Of a stretch of 64,000 bases of DNA, positions 57,958-64,000 are shown piece by piece. Numbering within the stretch: position 1 is the first letter of the stretch; each line of letters starts with the position of its first letter. The position numbers and the translations under genes were made by a program. The notes below the pieces were generated by a model. It was given only the letters and a program-made list of their open reading frames with translations, did not search any database and was not told the origin of the DNA. The DNA comes from Prochlorococcus sp. AG-363-O06 (GTDB taxonomy: Bacteria > Cyanobacteriota > Cyanobacteriia > PCC-6307 > Cyanobiaceae): assembly GCA_003280085.1 (NCBI GenBank), contig QCFY01000002.1:62001-126000 (forward strand). Direction: 5' to 3'.

Positions 57958-58194
57958 TCATGTTTCTTTTGGGCGTTGAGCAATAACTATTGCAAGGTGA
58001 AACAAGACTGCAATCAGCCAAACTTCACTAAACAAGTCAAGATGTGCCCAAGGATGACGTATCTGCTGAAAGACCCAGAGCCCGCTATTAAGAGCTGCAA
58101 AAGCCATAGCATGAATCGTGAAATTCACTATTCGTGAATAATGTTGATATAGAGGGTCTTTGGGGTCACCTGTCCCATACCAGCGAATAGGCAT
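57958..58194 (-). CDS. Small conserved membrane protein
   Basis: A 78-residue protein with two hydrophobic helices (VNFTIHAMAFAALNSGLWVF and EVWLIAVLFHLAIVIA) around a short loop, HPWAHLDLF, and a polar N-terminus MPIRWYGTGDPKDPLYQHY. Probably thylakoid or plasma membrane, with both ends on one side. Conserved in picocyanobacteria as I recall, function unknown. It is the most upstream of the three small genes. Confidence 0.75.
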   Translation of the reverse strand: MPIRWYGTGDPKDPLYQHYSRIVNFTIHAMAFAALNSGLWVFQQIRHPWAHLDLFSEVWLIAVLFHLAIVIAQRPKET

Positions 58195-58283
58195 AAAAAA
58201 TTTTTGTGCTTTTATGATTGTCGCCCTATTAGGATGAATTGGTTGACTAATGTCCCCTTTATGGGGTCTTATAAATTTTTCAT

Positions 58284-58357
58284 GCGCCTGTAGCTCAGCG
58301 GATTAGAGCATCTGACTACGGATCAGAGGGTCGGGAGTTCGAATCTCTCCAGGCGCG
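58284..58357 (+). tRNA. tRNA-Arg (ACG anticodon)
   Basis: A 74-nt cloverleaf: acceptor GCGCCTG/CAGGCGC with discriminator G, D-arm AGCTC..., anticodon stem TCTGA/TCAGA around CTACGGA, T-arm with GGTCGGGAGTTCGAATCTCTCC. ACG would be edited to ICG. CCA is not encoded. A terminator follows at 58366. Confidence 0.95.
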
Positions 58358-58365
58358 CTTAATAC

Positions 58366-58397
58366 CTGCCTTAACTGGCCTGAAGGGGCAGTTTTTT
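58366..58397 (+). terminator. Terminator of the tRNA-Arg gene
   Basis: Stem CTGCCTT (58366-58372) with AAGGGGCAG (58383-58391), a G bulge or wobble in the stem, followed by TTTTTT (58392-58397). It lies 8 bp after the tRNA. Confidence 0.75.
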
Positions 58398-58406
58398 AAT
58401 ACCATG

Positions 58407-58438
58407 ACAAAAACCTATGAAAAGTCACAGGTTTTTGT
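58407..58438. terminator. Second inverted repeat upstream of glyA
   Basis: A perfect 10-bp AT-rich dyad, ACAAAAACCT (58407-58416) with AGGTTTTTGT (58429-58438), 12-nt loop. It may back up the tRNA terminator or act as a regulatory fold of the glyA leader; the U-tract lies inside the arm. Confidence 0.5.
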
Positions 58439-58501
58439 TGGACAGAAATCCTTACCTACGATCTCAATGTTGGAAATTCAAAAATTTTTTAGGAGAGAAC
58501 A

Positions 58502-59761
58502 TTGATTTCCATTAACACTGCTTTATCAAAATCAGATCCAACAATCTCCTCCTTAATCGGCAAGGAGCTACAGAGGCAAGAAAACCATCTTGAACTAATC
58601 GCAAGTGAAAACTTTGCCTCTCAAGCCGTGATGGAAGCTCAAGGATCTGTACTAACTAACAAATATGCTGAAGGATTACCTAATCGGCGCTACTACGGTG
58701 GATGTGAGTACATCGATTCAATTGAAGAACTAGCGATTGATCGCGCCAAACAACTCTTCAATGCAAATTGGGCAAATGTTCAGCCTCATAGTGGTGCTCA
58801 AGCTAACTTCGCTGTCTTTCTTGCTCTCCTCGAACCTGGCGACACAATCATGGGAATGGACTTGGCCCATGGTGGACACCTAACCCATGGATCTCCTGTA
58901 AACGTCAGTGGAAAATGGTTCAATGTCGTTCAATACGGAGTAAACCAAGAATCACAAGTTCTAGAAATGAGTGCGATTCGAGAACTGGCGTTAAAGCACC
59001 GACCGAAGTTAATTGTCTGTGGATATTCTGCATATCCAAGAAAAATAGATTTTGAAGGTTTCCGAGCTATTGCTGATGAAATAAATGCTTATCTTTTTGC
59101 TGATATAGCGCACATTGCTGGATTGGTTGCAGCAGGGTTGCATCCAAACCCAGTGCCACATTGTGACGTTGTAACTACAACAACTCACAAAACACTTAGA
59201 GGGCCTAGAGGCGGTCTAATTCTTTGCAGAGATGAAAAGTTTGGCAAGAATTTTGATAAAGCAGTTTTTCCTGGAACTCAAGGGGGACCTCTTGAGCATG
59301 TTATTGCTGCAAAAGCAGTTGCTTTTGGAGAAGCTCTAAGCCCAGAATTTGTTTCTTACAGCAAGCGAATTTTAGAAAATGCCCAAGCTTTAGCAGTTCG
59401 TATTCAAGAAAGAGGAATAAATGTTGTCAGCAATGGTACAGATAATCACATAGTTCTTTTAGATTTAAGAAGTATTGCGATGACAGGAAAGGTTGCTGAC
59501 TTATTAGTTAGCGAAGTAAATATCACAGCCAATAAAAATACTGTACCTTTTGATCCAGAATCTCCATTTGTAACTAGTGGTCTAAGATTAGGAACTCCAG
59601 CGCTCACAACAAGAGGCTTTAATAAGCAGGAATTTCTTGAAGTCGCAGATGTTATTGCAGATGTTCTTCTACATCCTAATGACTTGTCAATAAAGGAAAA
59701 TTGCAAAGAAAGAGTTAAAAACCTCTGCAGCCACTTTCCTCTTTACAAAATGACTAGTTAA
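58502..59761 (+). CDS. glyA: Serine hydroxymethyltransferase
   Basis: A 419-residue PLP enzyme from TTG 58502, 6 nt after an AGGAG. The N-terminal [17 protein letters not shown], the PLP lysine in [14 protein letters not shown] and DNHIVLLDL are family landmarks. It converts serine and tetrahydrofolate to glycine and methylene-THF. No glycine riboswitch was seen in the 144-bp upstream region. Confidence 0.95.
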   Translation: MISINTALSKSDPTISSLIGKELQRQENHLELIASENFASQAVMEAQGSVLTNKYAEGLPNRRYYGGCEYIDSIEELAIDRAKQLFNANWANVQPHSGAQANFAVFLALLEPGDTIMGMDLAHGGHLTHGSPVNVSGKWFNVVQYGVNQESQVLEMSAIRELALKHRPKLIVCGYSAYPRKIDFEGFRAIADEINAYLFADIAHIAGLVAAGLHPNPVPHCDVVTTTTHKTLRGPRGGLILCRDEKFGKNFDKAVFPGTQGGPLEHVIAAKAVAFGEALSPEFVSYSKRILENAQALAVRIQERGINVVSNGTDNHIVLLDLRSIAMTGKVADLLVSEVNITANKNTVPFDPESPFVTSGLRLGTPALTTRGFNKQEFLEVADVIADVLLHPNDLSIKENCKERVKNLCSHFPLYKMTS

Positions 59762-59849
59762 TCCCCAAAAAGCAATTAATTTAAACTCAATTTATCTTTC
59801 ATCCTGCAAAAAAGGAAAGGAGTCAATCTAAACAATTAGATGCACAAGT

Positions 59850-61121
59850 ATGTCAATAGAGTCACTAAAAAAAAGCGTTGAGATTTTATGTATTGGGACT
59901 GAAATACTCCTAGGAGATATCCTCAATAGCAATGCAAGGTGGATTGCTCAAGAGCTTGCGGAGCTAGGCCTACCTCATTACATCCAAACCGTGGTAGGGG
60001 ACAATACTAGAAGGATCCAGGAAGCTATTCTAAATTCTTCAAGAAGGAGCAATATCCTTATAATTACAGGTGGATTGGGTCCTACTCCTGATGATTTAAC
60101 TACTGAAAGTTTAGCAAGTTTATTTAAAGCAGACTTATATAAAAGCGAGGAGGTTTGGGAAGATATTCAAATAAAATTAAAGCATAAAGATGAAAAATTA
60201 GCAAAATGCAATGAGAAACAGGCTCTACTTCCAATAGGCTCGAAAATTATTCGCAACCCACGTGGTACTGCGCCTGGAGTGATATGGACGCCAAAGTCCA
60301 ACTTTACTATTTTGACATTCCCTGGAGTTCCTTCAGAGATGAAAGCCATGTGGCTTGAAACCGCAAAACCTTGGTTAATTAATAGTGGATTGGTAAATGA
60401 GAAGTTTAAAAGCAAGGTTTTACTCTTTTCAGGCATTAGTGAATCAAGACTATCTGAAAAAATCGAAAAGTTCTTAGAAAGCAAAAACCCAACAGTCGCA
60501 CCATATGCATCTTTAGGAGAAGTAAAGCTGCGAATAACAGCAAACAGCATTACAGATGAACAAGCAGATAAAATGATTACAGCAATGGAAGAGAAAATTA
60601 TTAAAAGAATAGGGCCATATTGTTATGGCTCAGATGCAGATACTTTAGCTTCAACTGTTATTAAGTTACTTCAAGATAAAAAAAAGTCTATTTCAGTAGC
60701 AGAGTCCTGTACTGGAGGTGGCTTAGGCGCTGAATTAACTTCAATACCTGGAGCCTCCAAAACTTTCTTAGGAGGTGTAATTGCCTATAGCGATGAAATT
60801 AAGAAGAAAATACTAGGGGTTCCAGCCGAAATTTTACTTAGACATGGGGCCGTTTCAGAAGCCACTGTAGAAGCTATGGCAATCGCTTCTACACAAATAT
60901 TTGGTAGCGAGTGGGCTATTGCCATAAGTGGGTTGGCAGGACCAGAAGGTGGCTCAGCCCTAAAGCCAGTTGGTTTAGTTTGTTTTGGTATTGCTGGTCC
61001 TAACGGGTGCAAAACCTTCCAAAAGCAATTCGGGAAGAACAAATCCAGAGGAGAGATTCAACGGCTTAGTGTTATTCATAGTCTTGATGCACTTCGTCGA
61101 ATTTTGCTTAATGGGTATTAG
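59850..61121 (+). CDS. cinA: CinA-like protein (MoCF plus PncC domains)
   Basis: A 423-residue two-domain protein. The N-terminal MoCF-like domain holds GTEILLGDILNSNARW and GGLGPTPDDLT; the C-terminal NMN-amidohydrolase/CinA domain holds VAESCTGGGLGAELT and GGVIAYSDEIKKKILGV. It may pair ADP-ribose pyrophosphatase and NMN deamidase activity in NAD recycling. It is 25 bp upstream of leuC on the same strand. Confidence 0.92.
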   Translation: MSIESLKKSVEILCIGTEILLGDILNSNARWIAQELAELGLPHYIQTVVGDNTRRIQEAILNSSRRSNILIITGGLGPTPDDLTTESLASLFKADLYKSEEVWEDIQIKLKHKDEKLAKCNEKQALLPIGSKIIRNPRGTAPGVIWTPKSNFTILTFPGVPSEMKAMWLETAKPWLINSGLVNEKFKSKVLLFSGISESRLSEKIEKFLESKNPTVAPYASLGEVKLRITANSITDEQADKMITAMEEKIIKRIGPYCYGSDADTLASTVIKLLQDKKKSISVAESCTGGGLGAELTSIPGASKTFLGGVIAYSDEIKKKILGVPAEILLRHGAVSEATVEAMAIASTQIFGSEWAIAISGLAGPEGGSALKPVGLVCFGIAGPNGCKTFQKQFGKNKSRGEIQRLSVIHSLDALRRILLNGY

Positions 61122-61146
61122 GGTTCTTGCTTATTGCATCTAGAAA

Positions 61147-62583
61147 TTGAGCAAAAATACTCTCTACGACAAAGTTTGGGATCTTCATCAGGTTGGGCAA
61201 CTCCCTGGAGGTTCAACTCAACTTTTTATTGGCTTGCATTTGATCCATGAGGTTACAAGTCCACAAGCCTTTGCAGCACTTAAAGAAAAAGATCTAAGCG
61301 TACGTTGTCCTGAAAGAACCATCGCAACGGTCGATCACATCGTCCCAACAAATAATCAACAAAGACCATTCGCAGATCCTTTAGCCGAGGAAATGCTAAG
61401 AACCCTTGAGATGAATTGCTCTAAAAACGGAATTAAATTCCATGGAATTGGGACTGGGCAACAAGGAATAGTGCATGTAATTGCACCCGAGCTTGGTTTG
61501 ACTCAACCTGGCATGACAATCGCTTGTGGAGACTCGCATACGTCTACTCACGGTGCTTTTGGTGCAATCGCTTTTGGAATAGGCACAAGCCAGGTTCGTG
61601 ATGTATTGGCGAGCCAAAGTCTTTCAATTAATAAATTAAAGGTAAGAAGAATATGGGTAGAAGGAGAGCTTGCAAAGGGAGTTTATGCAAAAGATCTGAT
61701 TCTTCACATTATCCGAACACTTGGAGTGAAAGGAGGCGTTGGATATGCCTATGAATTTGGGGGTCCCGCAATCAAATTGCTCTCAATGGAAGAGCGCATG
61801 ACTATATGCAACATGGCAATAGAAGGAGGAGCGCGTTGTGGCTATATAAATCCAGATCAGGTGACCTATGAATATCTCAAAGGCAGGTCTCATGCTCCAA
61901 CAAACGATGCATGGAATAAGGCAATTAAATGGTGGAAAAGCCTATGCAGCGATGAAAAATCTATTTTTGATGATCAGGTCAACTTCAATGCTACTGAAAT
62001 CGCCCCGACTGTCACTTGGGGAATAACACCTGCACAAGCGATTGGTATAGACGAATCTGTACCCGAGTCCTCTTCACTCCCAAAAAATGAAAAAGCAATT
62101 ACAGAAGAGGCCTACAGTTACATGGGGTTAAAAGCAGGGCAAGAAATATCAGGACTAGCTATAGATGTTTGTTTTATAGGCAGTTGTACCAACGGACGAA
62201 TAAGCGACTTACAAACTGCTGCTGAGATTGTCAAAGGTAAGCGAGTAGCAAAAGGCATAAAAGCTTTTGTTGTGCCTGGCTCTGAGCAGGTTGCAAAAGC
62301 CGCAATTCATGATGGTTTAGATGTAATTTTCAAGCAAGCTGGTTTTGAATGGCGTGAACCAGGCTGCTCCATGTGTCTTGCAATGAATCCTGACAGATTG
62401 GAAGGGCGTCAAATTAGCGCTAGCTCAAGTAACCGAAACTTCAAGGGGAGGCAAGGCTCTGCTAGCGGGAGGACACTACTAATGAGTCCGGCAATGGTTG
62501 CAGCAGCAGCAATTCAAGGGAAAGTGACCGATGTAAGAACTTTCTTTAAAACCAACAGCGACCAATCAAGTAAAACTCTATGA
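61147..62583 (+). CDS. leuC: 3-isopropylmalate dehydratase, large subunit
   Basis: A 478-residue aconitase-family enzyme from TTG 61147. The three cluster cysteines are in GSCTNGR (one) and [13 protein letters not shown] (two); [13 protein letters not shown] and TVDHIVPTN are other family marks. With LeuD it isomerises 2-isopropylmalate to 3-isopropylmalate in leucine synthesis. Its stop overlaps leuD by ATGA, so they are translationally coupled. Confidence 0.95.
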   Translation: MSKNTLYDKVWDLHQVGQLPGGSTQLFIGLHLIHEVTSPQAFAALKEKDLSVRCPERTIATVDHIVPTNNQQRPFADPLAEEMLRTLEMNCSKNGIKFHGIGTGQQGIVHVIAPELGLTQPGMTIACGDSHTSTHGAFGAIAFGIGTSQVRDVLASQSLSINKLKVRRIWVEGELAKGVYAKDLILHIIRTLGVKGGVGYAYEFGGPAIKLLSMEERMTICNMAIEGGARCGYINPDQVTYEYLKGRSHAPTNDAWNKAIKWWKSLCSDEKSIFDDQVNFNATEIAPTVTWGITPAQAIGIDESVPESSSLPKNEKAITEEAYSYMGLKAGQEISGLAIDVCFIGSCTNGRISDLQTAAEIVKGKRVAKGIKAFVVPGSEQVAKAAIHDGLDVIFKQAGFEWREPGCSMCLAMNPDRLEGRQISASSSNRNFKGRQGSASGRTLLMSPAMVAAAAIQGKVTDVRTFFKTNSDQSSKTL

Positions 62584-63197
62584 ACACTTCTTCCACATTT
62601 CCCTCTGGTGAAATACAGAGAATAAAAGGATGCTGCATTTCATTGCCAGGAAACGACATTGATACAGACAGAATTATCCCTGCAAGATTTCTTAAATGTG
62701 TAAATTTTGAAGCTCTAGGTGAGCAAGTATTTGCTGATGATAGAAAGGAATTAAATGGTTTTCATCCTTTCGACATACCTATAAATAAAGGAGCCAAGAT
62801 TCTAATTGTTAATGATAATTTTGGTTGCGGATCAAGCAGAGAACATGCTCCACAAGCTCTAATGCGATGGGGAATCAGGGGTATAATTGGTCAAAGCTTT
62901 GCAGAAATCTTCTATGGCAATTGTTTAGCATTAGGCATTCCATGTGCAACCATTGAAAGACGTGAAAGTGATGAGCTTGTAGAATCAGTAAGGAATAAAC
63001 CCCTAACTGAATGGGATTTTGATTTAAACAAGTTAGAAGTCTCTAACAATAACATTTCTTTCAAACTATCTATTGATAAAGGTTCCTTAGGAATGCTAAT
63101 CAATGGAAGCTGGGATGCAACTTCACAACTCATCTCCCAAGGAGAGAAAATAGATAAGACCATTGCAAAACTTCCATATCTAAATGATTTTTTTTAA
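62580..63197 (+). CDS. leuD: 3-isopropylmalate dehydratase, small subunit
   Basis: A 205-residue aconitase swivel-domain protein. [14 protein letters not shown], the substrate-loop [15 protein letters not shown] and [14 protein letters not shown] are family-typical. It forms the active enzyme with LeuC. It starts in the LeuC stop and is followed 12 bp later by the end of the convergent DUF3769-like gene. Confidence 0.95.
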   Translation: MNTSSTFPSGEIQRIKGCCISLPGNDIDTDRIIPARFLKCVNFEALGEQVFADDRKELNGFHPFDIPINKGAKILIVNDNFGCGSSREHAPQALMRWGIRGIIGQSFAEIFYGNCLALGIPCATIERRESDELVESVRNKPLTEWDFDLNKLEVSNNNISFKLSIDKGSLGMLINGSWDATSQLISQGEKIDKTIAKLPYLNDFF

Positions 63198-63209
63198 GAA
63201 GTCATTTAA

Positions 63210-64000
63210 CTATGGTTTCTCTTCAGTTGCATAGTAAGGTGCAAAGGGCAAGCCTGTCTTATCAAAACTAAAGTCATTAAGCCTAAATTTAATCCCACCG
63301 ACTCCTTCATAAGGATTATAAAATATAGAAAAATCATAAGAGCGTCTTTGCCATGCAATCTCAACCTTTGAATTTATAGACTTACCATAATATTTAGAGC
63401 CTCTATCTATATTATATTGCACTCCAGTATTGATAAGTAAGGGTCCGTAGATCTGTTGGCTAAAGCCAATCCCAACTGTTGCCAAGTCAACGGCCTTGTC
63501 AAAGCTAAAAGGACTTTCGCCTTCTCTTAAAGTGACACCAGCAGTCAGAGAAAGCTTTGTATAGTCGAGAAATGGCCTACTTAAATGGCCAAGCGTAAAT
63601 GTGGGCCCTGCACTTAAACTAAGCTTACCTTGTTTATCTCCATTCTCATAGATAAAAAATGAAGAGCTAATATTTGAATTCAAAGCAAGTCCTGGAATAA
63701 TGGGAACAGGAGAGTATCTATACGTATCAATTGAATCTAGATTTTTAGTTTTTCCAGACCACAAACTATATTTACTATTTAAGGAAGCATACACACTTGA
63801 CCTCCAAAGATTGATCATATCTTTAGATTTATAGGCTTCTGCTTGATAGTTTCCTATACCAAAACGAAGTAGAAAGTTATTACTTAGCTTACCTTTAGAC
63901 AAATCAACTGACTTGCTAACAAAGCCTCCATAAGCAGTGTAAATATCAGTTTCACCCAATGAACCATTCCAAGCTTTATAGCGATATGCAGCAAAAAGAT
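63210..64000 (-). CDS. DUF3769/LptD-like outer-membrane protein, 5' end outside window
   Basis: The frame is open from the window edge (64000) to the stop at 63210; a TTG at 63959 inside is not a convincing start because the upstream codons (AAYRYKAWNGS) continue the family pattern. The 263 visible codons show alternating hydrophobic and polar strands, DNNFLLRFGIGNY-like (LSNNFLLRFGIGNY) and YGPLLINTGVQYNI, as expected of an outer-membrane beta-barrel end. I recall the DUF3769 family as the cyanobacterial counterpart of LptD; the name is uncertain. The N-terminus is missing. Confidence 0.72.
   Translation of the reverse strand, partial: LFAAYRYKAWNGSLGETDIYTAYGGFVSKSVDLSKGKLSNNFLLRFGIGNYQAEAYKSKDMINLWRSSVYASLNSKYSLWSGKTKNLDSIDTYRYSPVPIIPGLALNSNISSSFFIYENGDKQGKLSLSAGPTFTLGHLSRPFLDYTKLSLTAGVTLREGESPFSFDKAVDLATVGIGFSQQIYGPLLINTGVQYNIDRGSKYYGKSINSKVEIAWQRRSYDFSIFYNPYEGVGGIKFRLNDFSFDKTGLPFAPYYATEEKP

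Noticed and set aside
58358-58501. Possible glycine riboswitch upstream of glyA
   Set aside because: The region contains a tRNA terminator and an AT-rich dyad but none of the conserved glycine-aptamer sequence that I could recognise.

Overview
The window looks like a chromosomal segment of a low-light-adapted Prochlorococcus (LLII/LLIII, SS120- or MIT 9211-like). The DNA is AT-rich, intergenic gaps are short and several convergent genes overlap at their stops. It carries photosystem II (psbE/F/L/J, psbK), NDH-1 (ndhC/K/J) and Mg-chelatase (chlD) genes, and a single-copy class-III phycoerythrin locus (cpeB-cpeA with the lyase genes cpeZ and cpeY and a third HEAT-repeat lyase-like gene). That locus is the hallmark of low-light Prochlorococcus, which lacks phycobilisomes.

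Layout. 1-4.3 kb: phycoerythrin cluster, with one lyase-like gene on the opposite strand. 4.3-12.5 kb: a small coiled-coil protein, an ABC exporter, a UvrD/PcrA helicase, a CCA-adding-type nucleotidyltransferase and a SelD fused to a flavin oxidoreductase. 12.6-18.9 kb: nucleotide-sugar and surface-polysaccharide genes (undecaprenyl-phosphate sugar transferase, galE, eukaryote-type ugd, a UDP-glucuronate 4-epimerase-like gene) with hisS among them. 19-21.3 kb: divergent mtnA and mtnP (methylthioadenosine salvage). 21.5-25.6 kb: the rubredoxin-ycf48-psbE-F-L-J operon and, divergent from it, ndhC-K-J. 25.6-31 kb: YvcK-like protein, an Mla/TGD-like lipid-transport ATPase plus MCE protein, chlD. 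31-44.9 kb: mainly housekeeping genes (folK, Nudix, DegT aminotransferase, fabI, hisB, carotenoid oxygenase, rdgB, phosphohexomutase, a TM0106-like nuclease, ygfZ, pyrE, tRNA-Met, a CNNM/CBS protein and a Gfo/Idh/MocA oxidoreductase). 45-51.3 kb: psbK, tgt, cobS, a Hik2-like kinase, a probable structured RNA, a DUF3155-like gene, an esterase and a purH split by a G10 run. 51-64 kb: DoxX-like protein, ispH, amt, sfsA, murJ, three small conserved genes, tRNA-Arg, glyA, cinA, leuC-leuD and the 3' part of a DUF3769/LptD-like gene.

Most of the window is ordinary core genome. The unusual points are: purH is out of frame at a run of ten G residues; cobS has no ATG/GTG/TTG start upstream of its active site and seems to begin at CTG overlapping a tiny ORF; a compact, U-tailed RNA fold lies upstream of the DUF3155-like gene; the alpha phycoerythrin is about nine residues short but keeps both chromophore cysteines; and SelD is fused to an oxidoreductase. 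I did not find a convincing new multi-gene system such as a defence island, CRISPR array, prophage or transposon. Where several start codons are possible I chose by family length, motif position and ribosome-binding context, and name the alternative. Family assignments come from motif recognition, not database searches.
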